From positions 1 through 29,456 of the forward strand of contig CAITSH010000329.1 in the NCBI GenBank assembly GCA_903895005.1: a stretch of DNA of 29,456 nucleotides, given 5' to 3'. The notes under the pieces were generated by a model that did not search any database, was not told where the DNA came from, and saw nothing but the letters and a program-made list of their open reading frames with translations. This DNA comes from an uncultured Pseudomonadota bacterium. GTDB taxonomy: Bacteria; Pseudomonadota; Gammaproteobacteria; Burkholderiales; SG8-39. Shown one piece after another: positions 9,516-17,193 of the stretch (position 1 is its first letter; each line of letters starts with the position of its first letter). The position numbers were made by a program, and so were the translations under genes.

Positions 9516-10819
9516 GCGGAAAACTGCTGCATCTTTCTTCACGCGGTGCCGCGCCCGCTTCAATGCATGGGGGAATGGAGGCGCGTTATACACGCATCCG
9601 TTCACAAAGCATCGCACTCGCCGCGCCGCTCTCGGCCGAAGATTGCGCGGCGCAGTCCATGCCGGACACAAGCCCGGTCAAATGGCATCTGGCCCACACC
9701 ACCTGGTTTTTCGAAACCTTCATCCTGGAACGCTTTGAACCGGACTTCGAGCCCTTTGATACCGCTTTCCGCGTGCTGTTCAACTCCTATTACAACGGCG
9801 TCGGCGAAAAGCACCCGCGGCCGCAACGCGGCCTGCTCAGCCGCCCAGGCCTTGATGTCGTACTGGCCTACCGCAACAACGTCGATGCGCGCATGCGCGC
9901 AATGCTGTCCGGCGCCGGTAATGACGCGGCGCTGACCGCACTCGTCGAGCTGGGCCTCAATCACGAGCAACAACACCAGGAATTGCTGCTGACCGATATC
10001 AAGCACTTGCTCTCGCTCAACCCCCTGCATCCGGCTTATCACCAGGATCGGTCTGAGGTCGCCCCATCCGGCCAGCTTGATCATGCTGCGGTGGAGTGGA
10101 TGCCCTTTGCCGGCGGCAACCAGCGCATCGGATTCGAGGGCGGCGGCTTTTGTTTTGACAACGAGTTGCCGCGCCACACCGTTTACCTCGCGCCCTACCA
10201 ACTCGCCTCACGTCCCGTCAGCAACGCGCAATACCTGCGCTTTGTCGAAGCAGACGGCTATCGTGATGCGCAATTGTGGCTATCGGAAGGCTGGGACTGG
10301 GTGCGCGCCAACGCGCTTTCCCAGCCGCTTTACTGGCACCGCGACGATGCCGGCTGGTCGGCGTTCACGCTTTCCGGCCTGCGAGCGCTGCGACCTGATG
10401 CGCCGGCCGTCCATCTTTCGTATTTTGAGGCAGATGCCTACGCACGCTGGGCCGGTGCCCGCCTGCCGACCGAATTTGAGTGGGAATACGCCTCGGCGGG
10501 CTGTCCGGTCAAGGGCAATTTTTCCGAATCCGCGCGGCTCGAGCCGGTTGCAGGCGATGCGCCACACCCGGGGCTTGCGCAAATGTTCGGCGACGTATGG
10601 GAATGGACGCAGTCAAGCTATGCGCCCTACCCGGGTTACCGCCCCGCACCCGGTGCCATTGGCGAATACAACGGCAAGTTCATGGTCAACCAGTATGTGC
10701 TGCGCGGCGGATCATGCGCCACGCCGGGCGACCACATCCGCGCCAGCTACCGCAACTTTTTCCCGGCAACGGCGCGCTGGCAATTCAGCGGCATCCGGCT
10801 GGCAAAGGACGCGGACTAA
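9512..10819 (+). CDS. egtB: Ergothioneine biosynthesis sulfoxide synthase
   Basis: This 435-residue non-haem iron enzyme joins a thiol donor (cysteine or gamma-glutamylcysteine) to hercynine. The N-terminal DinB-like domain carries the iron-binding three-His set: H62 in KWHLAHTTWFFE, and H151/H155 in NHEQQHQE. The C-terminal half is a formylglycine-generating-enzyme/sulfatase-modifying fold (VEWMPFAGG, NELPRHTVYL, ARLPTEFEWEYA, MFGDVWEWTQSSY, VLRGGSCATP, RNFFPATARWQFSGIRLA). It overlaps egtD by four bases. No egtC or egtE follows, so the lyase step and any glutamyl removal must be encoded elsewhere. The thiol donor cannot be decided from sequence alone. Confidence 0.95.
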   Translation: MSGKLLHLSSRGAAPASMHGGMEARYTRIRSQSIALAAPLSAEDCAAQSMPDTSPVKWHLAHTTWFFETFILERFEPDFEPFDTAFRVLFNSYYNGVGEKHPRPQRGLLSRPGLDVVLAYRNNVDARMRAMLSGAGNDAALTALVELGLNHEQQHQELLLTDIKHLLSLNPLHPAYHQDRSEVAPSGQLDHAAVEWMPFAGGNQRIGFEGGGFCFDNELPRHTVYLAPYQLASRPVSNAQYLRFVEADGYRDAQLWLSEGWDWVRANALSQPLYWHRDDAGWSAFTLSGLRALRPDAPAVHLSYFEADAYARWAGARLPTEFEWEYASAGCPVKGNFSESARLEPVAGDAPHPGLAQMFGDVWEWTQSSYAPYPGYRPAPGAIGEYNGKFMVNQYVLRGGSCATPGDHIRASYRNFFPATARWQFSGIRLAKDAD

Positions 10820-10860
10820 CGCTGCGCCGGCAAGCGCGCGGATGAATCCACCACCCCCGC

Positions 10861-11775
10861 CTAGCGGATTTCGTTAGCCACATCAACGCCAGGTACGCCG
10901 ACGACTGCCGCGACTGAAAACCGCGGCTGTGCGGGCGCGACAAAGGCGATTGCCTGGACGCGTTCGACCGATTGGCTGAAATAGGCACCCCATTCACCGC
11001 CCGGAAGATTACTGCGGACGAGTCCGGATTGCAGATTTAGTGCAATGGTGCGCGGCGAGCGCTTGGTGCGACTGAGCAGCGCAAGCGCAAGATCGTCAGC
11101 TTCACGCCGCTGGCCCTCCGCCCAGCTTGCCTTTAGCGCCTGGGATCCCAGCATCGACGCGATTAATTTTATGGCGGCCCCGCCGGGGAGCATTGCGGTC
11201 AGCGCCGAGAAGGTCAGACGCGCGCCTGAATCCTCCTCGCCGTGACGCGCGATGACATGCCCCATTTCACGCGCGATCAAAAAAGCCACCACATCATCGG
11301 TCGGATTGAGCGTGGCGAGGCGGGCGTCAAGCGCGATGCGCCCGCCCGCACTGGAGGCCGAACCCGTGCCTAGTTCGCTCTCGACGCGAATATCAAATGC
11401 CGCCATGCGCTCAAAAAGTTCCGGGGCGAGAATGCGCGCCTGGTCACTCAGTTCCGATCCGGTGCGTCGCACCTGCAACGCAAAGCGTTCCACGCTTTTT
11501 TCGCCGAGGCAGGCCGCGTCATCGCCGGATTCGCCGTGTGCAGACCGGGTGCACGCGGATGATGGCACCATGCTCTGCGCCGCTGCGGCGATGCTGAATC
11601 CGATATTGGCGTGAACGAGTTGCGCCGCCGGAAGCGCGATCAACTGGCTGCGGCCCGTGCTCGGGTTGACCGCGCACGCGCCAAGTGACGCCATGCTGAC
11701 CAAGGCGAGCATCACCCGGCCTACCGACTCCGGCATGAATCGACATCCGCGTTTGCAATTCCCGTTTCCGACCAT
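10861..11775 (-). CDS. M48-like peptidase lipoprotein with altered zinc motif
   Basis: This is a 304-residue predicted lipoprotein. I chose the start at 11775 because GGAG stands just upstream; the alternative at 11736 would give a shorter signal peptide. Either way a lipobox (ASLGAC, followed by AVNPSTGRSQL, typical of M48 lipoproteins) marks an anchor cysteine. The body resembles BepA/LoiP-type M48 proteins, but the zinc motif reads REMGHVIARH (R169-E170-M-G-H173) instead of HExxH. The first zinc ligand is Arg, one base from His (CGT versus CAT). The second-helix glutamate in RREADDLALALL (E224) is present. It is therefore probably inactive as a protease and may act as a chaperone or scaffold. 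It converges with egtB, 41 bases apart. Confidence 0.82.
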   Translation of the reverse strand: MVGNGNCKRGCRFMPESVGRVMLALVSMASLGACAVNPSTGRSQLIALPAAQLVHANIGFSIAAAAQSMVPSSACTRSAHGESGDDAACLGEKSVERFALQVRRTGSELSDQARILAPELFERMAAFDIRVESELGTGSASSAGGRIALDARLATLNPTDDVVAFLIAREMGHVIARHGEEDSGARLTFSALTAMLPGGAAIKLIASMLGSQALKASWAEGQRREADDLALALLSRTKRSPRTIALNLQSGLVRSNLPGGEWGAYFSQSVERVQAIAFVAPAQPRFSVAAVVGVPGVDVANEIR

Positions 11776-12093
11776 GTTGCGCTCCAGTTCCCTTCTGATT
11801 CGACCGGGGCAAGCCACGGGTAAATCGCGCTCCCCGCAGCAGCGGGTGAGCGGCAAAGATAGCCCCGCATCTCGCGCGCTTCTGTGCGCCAAGGCACGCA
11901 AGCCCGGGACGCGCAGCCGGGACGGGGACGCCGCGGGATCCGGCCACGGCACCGGGAGAAGAAAAACCGCCCGACATGTTTGAGTGCGTTGCCGTACAGA
12001 CCGCACCGGGCCGAATACTCACGATGGCGGCTTATCCGGGAGTACCGCGATTTTCGACACAGGCGGCGCAACCGCCCACGACGGGAGAATGCA
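11776..12093. other. 318-base divergent intergenic region
   Basis: This region separates the minus-strand M48-like gene from the plus-strand CsbD-like gene, so it should hold promoters for both. I see the ribosome-binding sites at each end (GGAG before 11775 on the minus strand, GGGAG at 12083-12087 on the plus strand). I find no convincing -35/-10 pair, operator or RNA gene. Confidence 0.4.
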
Positions 12094-12330
12094 ATGAACA
12101 CCGAACGGATTGCCGGCATGTGCAAGGAACTCGCCGGACGATTCAACGAGGCGCTGGGCCGGCGTACCGGCAACCAATGGCGCGCCGCCGCAGGCCGCCG
12201 CTGCCGCATCGCCGGCGAATTGCAGCAACGCGACGCCGTCTCGCAAGAACACTCGCTTCAACTCATGCGCGAATTCCTGCACCGCAACCGCAACTGGAAC
12301 ATTTCTGTCGAAAGCAAATATGAAAAATAA
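12094..12330 (+). CDS. CsbD-like small stress protein
   Basis: This 78-residue charged, soluble protein has the layout of CsbD family proteins: an opening MNTERIAGMCKELAGRF (family: MNxDxIeGkWKqlkGkv), a central AAGRRCRIAGELQQRDAV (family: GkrdqLxGklQerYG), and a final short helix ending HRNRNW. CsbD proteins are induced by general stress; their biochemical role is not known. The start has GGGAG at 12083-12087. The last eleven bases overlap the start of the next gene, so they are probably co-translated. The match is by pattern only and the protein is more Arg/Cys-rich than usual, so the call is moderate. Confidence 0.55.
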   Translation: MNTERIAGMCKELAGRFNEALGRRTGNQWRAAAGRRCRIAGELQQRDAVSQEHSLQLMREFLHRNRNWNISVESKYEK

Positions 12331-13405
12331 GCTCTTTACCGCCGGCCTCGCCCTTTGCGCACTGCTTCCGCTGGCTCTTGGCACAAACGGACTCCACGCC
12401 CAGTCCTACTCCGCTTCGGCAATGGCACCGAGTATTGACGGCTTTGATGTCGAACCCGTGCGCCAGCCGCAACCGGGCAGCGAGTTGCTGTTCACGCTCT
12501 ATGGCAGCCCCGGTGGCAGCGCCGTGGTCAAGATCGCCGGCGCAACGGGCGACCTCCCCTTGGTCGAGACAGAAGCGGGCGTCTATGAGGGCACCTACAC
12601 CATTCGCAGGCGCGACAGGATCACCGCGAACAGCGCGGCCACCGCCAACCTGCGGGTCGGTAACCGCGTCGCCACCGCCATCCTGGACGAGCCGGTGATC
12701 GGCGTTCCCGGTGCAAAAAGGCCGCCCCCCGCCCGTACCTCGGGAGCGCCGAAAATAGACCGTTTTGATATTGATGCGCCCTCGCGCCTTGCCGCAGGTG
12801 AAGAATTGATCATATTTGTCAACGGCAGCCCCGCCGCCGCGGCAAGCGCGAAAATCCCCGGGGTAAAGGGCAAGCTTTTGCTGACAGAAGTGCGTACCGG
12901 GGTCTATGAGGGCCGTTACACCATCAAGAACCGCGATCGTATTTCCAATGAAGCGGCCGCAACCGCAACGCTGCGCCTCAACGGCCAGGACACCACGCTT
13001 GCGCTCGGCCACGCAATATCAGCGCGCACCGGCGCGCAGTCCTCGTCGCCGGCGCGCAACGCCGTGGCGGCATGCGCGAACTGCGGCGTAATCGAAGCGA
13101 TCAACCTCGTCGAGGTAAAAGGCGAGGGAACCTATCTTGGAAAGATCGGCGGAGGCATTGCCGGCGCTTTGCTTGGCAGCCAGATCGGCCAGGGTCGCGG
13201 CACCACGGTGGCCGAAGTCGCGGGTGCCGCGGGCGGCTATTTTGCCGGGAATGAAATCGAAAAACGCATGAAGGCGACCAAGCACTACGAGGTCCTGGTG
13301 CGACTCGAAAACGGCGGCACGCAGACCGTCTCCTATGCCACGCAACCGGCCCTGGCCGTCGGCGCCCGGGTCCGTATCGAAAGCGGAACCCTGGTCGCGC
13401 GTTAA
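12320..13405 (+). CDS. Glycine-zipper envelope protein with a duplicated N-terminal module
   Basis: This is a 361-residue exported protein. Residues 1-28 form a signal peptide (MKNKLFTAGLALCALLPLAL, then HAQ). Two copies of a module of about 85 residues follow (about 38-125 and 147-232). They share I-D-x-F-D, a GSP turn, GVYEG-x-YTI, RDRI and A-A-T-A-x-LR, so this is a clear internal duplication of an unrecognised beta-rich fold. After a linker with CANC comes a glycine-zipper 2TM/17-kDa-antigen-like segment (YLGKIGGGIAGALLGSQIG, later AGAAGGYFAGNEIEKRM) and a C-terminal strand region (HYEVLVRLENGGTQTVSY). Such segments usually insert in or sit near the outer membrane. It overlaps the CsbD-like gene by 11 bases and sits 19 bases before superoxide dismutase. 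Confidence 0.8.
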   Translation: MKNKLFTAGLALCALLPLALGTNGLHAQSYSASAMAPSIDGFDVEPVRQPQPGSELLFTLYGSPGGSAVVKIAGATGDLPLVETEAGVYEGTYTIRRRDRITANSAATANLRVGNRVATAILDEPVIGVPGAKRPPPARTSGAPKIDRFDIDAPSRLAAGEELIIFVNGSPAAAASAKIPGVKGKLLLTEVRTGVYEGRYTIKNRDRISNEAAATATLRLNGQDTTLALGHAISARTGAQSSSPARNAVAACANCGVIEAINLVEVKGEGTYLGKIGGGIAGALLGSQIGQGRGTTVAEVAGAAGGYFAGNEIEKRMKATKHYEVLVRLENGGTQTVSYATQPALAVGARVRIESGTLVAR

Positions 13406-13424
13406 GCGTCCCGCCCCGGCCATC

Positions 13425-14144
13425 ATGAAACACCTCTTGCCGCCGCTGCCCTACGACGTCACGGCATTGGAGCCGCACATTGATGCGCACACCTTGACGC
13501 TGCACCATGGCAATCACCACGCATCGTATGTCGACAAGCTGAACCTCGCGCTGGGAAATTCACCGGCACTGCAGGAGCGCTCCGCGCTTTGGCTGCTGCT
13601 CAATCCGGGCGCGATCCCCGATGCCATCCGGACTGCGGTTCGTCACAACGCGGGCGGGCATGTCAACCACAGCCAGTTCTGGCGCGTCATGACCCCGGCA
13701 CGCGGGGCCTCACCCTCCGCCGCACTTGCAAAGGCGATAGACGACAGTTTCGGCAGCATGGCCTCGTTCAAGACCCGTTTCGTCGATGAAGGCGCCAGGG
13801 TCTTCGGATCAGGATGGGTCTGGCTGGTGCGTTCCGGCGAAGGCGGTGACACCCTGAACATCATGAGCACCGCCGGGCATGACAACCCGCTGATGCAGGG
13901 CCATTACCCCCTGCTTGAAAACGATGTATGGGAGCACGCCTACTACCTCAAACATGAAAACCGCCGGCGCGCATACCTCGACAACTGGTGGCCGGTCGTG
14001 AATTGGACGGAGGTCAGTCGCCGCTTTGCTCATTCCGTCCGCGCTGCAAAACTCAACCCGGAAAACGAACAGTCACTCCAGGCTTGGGAAGGCGAAGGCG
14101 GACACCTTGCAGGGGTACAAGAAACGGCGTCAAACCCCGCCTGA
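13425..14144 (+). CDS. Superoxide dismutase, Fe/Mn family, atypical
   Basis: This 239-residue enzyme converts superoxide to O2 and H2O2. All four metal ligands are visible: H27 (LTLHHGNHH), H82 (HVNHSQFW), D167 and H171 (DVWEHAYY). The NAGGHVNHSQFW segment is Mn-type in character. At the position where Mn enzymes have Gln (NQDxPL) this protein has His (H152, AGHDNPL), and the residue two before the metal-binding Asp is Glu (E165, LLENDVW) where small hydrophobic or Gly residues are usual. No signal peptide is seen, so it should be cytosolic. An insertion around residues 44-64 lengthens the first helical region. Metal preference cannot be assigned. It follows the glycine-zipper gene by 19 bases. 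Confidence 0.92.
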   Translation: MKHLLPPLPYDVTALEPHIDAHTLTLHHGNHHASYVDKLNLALGNSPALQERSALWLLLNPGAIPDAIRTAVRHNAGGHVNHSQFWRVMTPARGASPSAALAKAIDDSFGSMASFKTRFVDEGARVFGSGWVWLVRSGEGGDTLNIMSTAGHDNPLMQGHYPLLENDVWEHAYYLKHENRRRAYLDNWWPVVNWTEVSRRFAHSVRAAKLNPENEQSLQAWEGEGGHLAGVQETASNPA

Positions 14145-14238
14145 ACTCACCACTGACCGCCTTCCGCGTTCCTGTTTCAACACAAGCACACCGCTCCGGC
14201 GCCGCCGGCAAGCCGGCTTATCCAAAAGGAAATATCCC

Positions 14239-14829
14239 ATGAACAGCTTCTCAAAACTTACCGGCCCCGCAACCCTGATTGCAGCGCTTGCCTCCGGCGC
14301 GGCGCTGATCCTCACCAGCGGTTGCAACAACAGCCAGCCGGACACACGCGCCGCGGCCCCCGCCTCCAGCGTGGGCACCGTGCTCGATGACGGCATTATC
14401 ACCACCAAGGTCAAGTCCGCCCTTCTCGCCGATCCGGAAATCAAGAGCTTTGACCCAAAGGTCGAGACACGCAGCGGTGAAGTGCTGCTGAGCGGCTTTG
14501 TCGGCAACCAGTCGCAGGTTGACCGCGCCATCGCCGCCACACGCGCCGTCGAGGGCGTGAAAATCGTCACCAACAAAATGGAAATCAAGGACGGTGTCGC
14601 GACCGTCGGCAACACGCTGGACGACGGTGTCATCACCGCCAAGGTCAAGGCCAGCCTGCTCGCCGACCCGAACGTGAAGAGCCTTGACATCGCCGTGGTG
14701 ACACGCAAGGGCGAAATCCAGTTGAGCGGCTTCGTCGACAACGGCAAGCAGATCGACCGCGCTACCGAACTTGCACGTGCAGTCGAGGGCGTGAAATCGG
14801 TCTCGAACGAAATGAGCATCAAGAAGTAG
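14239..14829 (+). CDS. Lipoprotein with two BON domains
   Basis: This 196-residue protein has a lipoprotein signal (ALILTSGC, anchor C29) followed by two BON domains (about 47-115 and 125-196). Each carries the pattern TLDDG-x-IT-x-KVK-x-SLLADP, then GE-(V/I)-x-LSGFV and A-x-AVEGVK. Family members such as OsmY bind phospholipid and help envelope stability under osmotic stress. The ribosome-binding site is AAGGAAA (14226-14232). It sits in a run of stress-type genes and is followed at 38 bases by an lmo0937-like membrane protein. Confidence 0.9.
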   Translation: MNSFSKLTGPATLIAALASGAALILTSGCNNSQPDTRAAAPASSVGTVLDDGIITTKVKSALLADPEIKSFDPKVETRSGEVLLSGFVGNQSQVDRAIAATRAVEGVKIVTNKMEIKDGVATVGNTLDDGVITAKVKASLLADPNVKSLDIAVVTRKGEIQLSGFVDNGKQIDRATELARAVEGVKSVSNEMSIKK

Positions 14830-14867
14830 CCATCCCGCGCACCCACTCCAACCGACAAGGCCTCCCC

Positions 14868-15017
14868 ATGCTCTATACCATTGCCGTAGTACTCATCATC
14901 CTCTGGCTGTTAGGCCTGGTCACCACCTACACCATGGGCGGGCTCATCCACATACTGCTGGTGATCGCCATCGTCGTGGTATTGCTGCGCGTCATAAGTG
15001 GGCGCAAGCCAATCTGA
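14868..15017 (+). CDS. lmo0937-family small membrane protein
   Basis: This 49-residue protein consists of two transmembrane helices with a short turn: MLYTIAVVLIILWLLGLVTT, then YTMGGLIHILLVIAIVVVLL, ending RVISGRKPI. This is the compact hallmark of the lmo0937 (DUF5670) family, often found next to BON, CsbD and other stress genes. The function is unknown. It starts 38 bases after the BON lipoprotein with an AAGG ribosome-binding site, so the two may be one transcript. Confidence 0.78.
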   Translation: MLYTIAVVLIILWLLGLVTTYTMGGLIHILLVIAIVVVLLRVISGRKPI

Positions 15018-15100
15018 ACCGACCTGCCCGAACTGGCACGGGCCGCCATTGGCGACCCGGCCCGCTACCGTCCCGTTCAAGAACCGGAATGTAATCCTGC

Positions 15101-15250
15101 ATGAATACTTCGCTCAGCCTTGCGCCGCCAGTGTCTCTTCCGGCAGGTATCCTGAAACGGGCGACACCACGCCTGCTCAATCATATTGTCGCGGGTTGCC
15201 TTATTGCCTTCGGGCTTATCGGCCTGCTGGGCGACGTGCATCTCAGGTAA
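15101..15250 (+). CDS. DUF3096-like small membrane protein, possibly degenerate
   Basis: This is a 49-residue frame (ATG 15101, TAA 15248-15250). The segments PVSLPAGILK, TPRLLNHIVAG and CLIAFGLIGLLG align by eye with DUF3096 proteins (pattern: plvsLiAGilIlimPrLLNyiVAiyLiviGliGL). The first membrane helix is broken here by Pro, Lys and Arg (LPAGILKRATP), so only one good helix remains; the gene may be decaying or diverged. It lies 83 bases after the lmo0937-like gene. Confidence 0.5.
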   Translation: MNTSLSLAPPVSLPAGILKRATPRLLNHIVAGCLIAFGLIGLLGDVHLR

Positions 15251-15307
15251 GGTTCGCGTCGCGTCACCGCGATCCTGCCGATCCATTCCGCCAGGCGCGG
15301 CCCACGT

Positions 15308-15862
15308 TCAGCGCTGCGTGGCGAACCAGCGAACCTGGGCCTGCTCGACCGTTCTTTGCAATCTGTCCTGCCGGAGCCGGTATCGCAGGCTGGCGCCGTC
15401 GCCCTCGACAAACCGGCCTTGCTCGCCCGCCATCACCCGCCTGCCGCGCTCACGCTCTGACTTTGCCTGTGCGAGCCGGCGCGCGGCCTCACTTGAGTCA
15501 ACCAGGCTCGATCGACGCGAGGACATGGCGACGTTGGCCGCGAGCGCACTGGACACGTCAAGCGCGACCAAGCTTGCAGCGCGAACAGGCATGATGGACT
15601 CGGCTTCGGGTGAGCCGGAAGCGCCACCACCGGATGGCGGGGCGGTAAGATCACTTGTCCGGTGAAAGCTCACCGCGATGCGTTCGGATTTCTCCGACAA
15701 ATCCGCTACGGACACATTACTCAGGACGATGTGCCCGGCCGGATCAACATGACTTTCGAGCACCTGCGCGGAAACGCCCGTGGTCGCAACAAGCACTGCG
15801 GCACCAAGGCAGCGCGAGGCGAACTTGCCGGCGCGTATAAGGTACGGGGATTCGTTCTTCAT
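15308..15862 (-). CDS. Secreted protein of unknown function, DUF4124-like start
   Basis: This 184-residue protein has a signal peptide (MKNESPYLIRAGKFASRCLG, then AAVLVATTGVSAQ). The first mature residues, ESHVDPAGHIVLSNVSV, resemble the short DUF4124 motif (D-x-x-G-x-x-x-x-S-(D/N)). The middle is Ser/Ala/Gly-rich and low in structure, and the last 60 residues are an Arg/Glu/Gln-rich probable coiled coil (RRLAQAKSERERGRRVMAGE). I do not recognise a function. The start at 15862 is chosen for the signal peptide; no good ribosome-binding site is seen. It lies 67 bases downstream of the collagen-like gene on the same strand and may be its operon partner. Confidence 0.6.
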   Translation of the reverse strand: MKNESPYLIRAGKFASRCLGAAVLVATTGVSAQVLESHVDPAGHIVLSNVSVADLSEKSERIAVSFHRTSDLTAPPSGGGASGSPEAESIMPVRAASLVALDVSSALAANVAMSSRRSSLVDSSEAARRLAQAKSERERGRRVMAGEQGRFVEGDGASLRYRLRQDRLQRTVEQAQVRWFATQR

Positions 15863-15929
15863 TATTTTCGGTTCGGACCCGGCGCACTCGATCTCGCGAT
15901 CGCCGGGCCCGCTGCCTCGCTTTGACAGA

Positions 15930-16895
15930 TCAAAGATTGCCGACCAGGACTGCAACGCGACGGTCACGGCGCTGTTGCGGGTCGCCAAATGCACCGGTCC
16001 TGATGCTGCTTGCCGGTACTCCGGCATTGAGCAACGCTGCGCGAACGCTCGCCACCCGGTTGTTGCTCAGGTCAACGTTACTCGGGTCAAGCGGCCCGTC
16101 TATGGCAACGCGCTGACCAGGATTCTGACGCAGGTAATTGGCCACGTCCGCGGCTTTGCTGTTGTCGCCCGATTGCAAATCCGAGCGACTGCTGTCAAAC
16201 CAGAACTCACGGAAAGGGGTCCAGCCGGTTTGCAAACTCACCGGCCCGCCCGAACCTTGTGCGCCCGTCGGTCCCACCACGCCCTGCGCGCCGGTGGCAC
16301 CGGTACGTCCGGTAGCACCCACAACCCCGGCCATTTCGGTTATGCCTTGCGCCCCCGCATATCCGGTGGCGCCGGTCGCACCGGTTGCCCCCATGCCGCC
16401 GGCAGGACCGGTGGGCCCCTCGCGCGTCGGGCCTTCCGCGCCGCGGCTGCCGGTGACGCCCTGGATACCCACCGCCCCTGTGGCACCGGTGGCGCCGGCG
16501 GGGCCCGCAATACTCGCGCCCTGCGCGCCCGTGGCACCGGTCATACCCTGTGCGCCGGTCATGCCCGCTGGACCGGCCGGTCCGGCGCGCCCCATCACCA
16601 TGCGACCGTCGGCGCCGGTCGGACCGATCGGACCTTGCATGCCATCCGGACCGGTTGCCCCGGTCGCGCCGGTAGGACCAACCATGGCGATTCCGGTCGC
16701 GCCGGTTGCACCGGTTGCACCCTGGGCCCCGGTCGCACCAGTCGGGCCTGAAGGACCCGCGGGTCCGACGTAACTGTTTTCCTGCGTGACTTGGGGTGAT
16801 TCGTAGCGCGCTGTCGATTGCGGCGTGCTGCAGCCGGCGGCGAACATGGTGACAACGGCAAGCGATAACGTGGTCCTGATCATTACTGGTTTCAT
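15930..16895 (-). CDS. Collagen-like lipoprotein with C-terminal OmpA-type domain
   Basis: This 321-residue protein combines three parts. A lipoprotein signal peptide comes first ([11 protein letters not shown], anchor C22). Residues 43 to about 225 are almost continuous Gly-x-y triplets rich in GPT, GPA and GAT, the pattern of bacterial collagen-like proteins, with a few interruptions (for example [16 protein letters not shown]). The last 95 residues match an OmpA-type peptidoglycan-binding fold: [53 protein letters not shown]. Both an Asp in the G-x-x-D loop and the Arg of LSNNRVASV are present, so wall binding is plausible. It would be a triple-helical rod linking outer membrane and wall, or displayed at the surface. 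The ribosome-binding site AAAGGA precedes ATG 16895. Confidence 0.88.
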   Translation of the reverse strand: MKPVMIRTTLSLAVVTMFAAGCSTPQSTARYESPQVTQENSYVGPAGPSGPTGATGAQGATGATGATGIAMVGPTGATGATGPDGMQGPIGPTGADGRMVMGRAGPAGPAGMTGAQGMTGATGAQGASIAGPAGATGATGAVGIQGVTGSRGAEGPTREGPTGPAGGMGATGATGATGYAGAQGITEMAGVVGATGRTGATGAQGVVGPTGAQGSGGPVSLQTGWTPFREFWFDSSRSDLQSGDNSKAADVANYLRQNPGQRVAIDGPLDPSNVDLSNNRVASVRAALLNAGVPASSIRTGAFGDPQQRRDRRVAVLVGNL

Positions 16896-17193
16896 TGCAA
16901 TTCCTTTGGGTTGAATTTAGGGGTGCACGCCCCATCAATGTAGCGACCGCCTTTGTCGTCGTGCGCCGTACGGGTCAGCAGCCAATTTAGGCGGACGCGG
17001 TCGTTGATTCCGTTCGTTGTCACGCTTAATCCAAAGAACATGGCCGGTGCGTCGGCAGGTCTTGAGTTCGTACGTTGGCGCACATACCCATCACGTCCGC
17101 CGGATTAGGCTGCTGCGTGTACCCGTATTCCTGTTGCGCGAATGGCCGCGATCGCGACAACCCCCCTTTCCGCGGCCCGACACGGTCAACCCC
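16896..17193. other. 298-base divergent intergenic region
   Basis: This region lies between the minus-strand collagen-like gene and the plus-strand Crp/Fnr gene and should hold both promoters. The AAAGGA ribosome-binding site of the collagen-like gene is at its left end. I found no clear Crp/Fnr palindrome (TGTGA-N6-TCACA or TTGAT-N4-ATCAA) and no clear promoter boxes. Confidence 0.4.

Noticed and set aside
16230..16770. Repetitive DNA that could suggest a CRISPR or minisatellite
   Set aside because: The period is nine bases or multiples of three, it stays in frame and encodes Gly-x-y triplets. There are no constant repeats separated by unique spacers.
15780..16773. Long proline/glycine/arginine-rich open frames on the + strand opposite the collagen-like gene
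   Set aside because: They are antisense readings of the Gly-x-y repeats, which rarely produce stops. They have no ribosome-binding site or domain, while the minus frame has a lipobox, collagen repeats and an OmpA domain.
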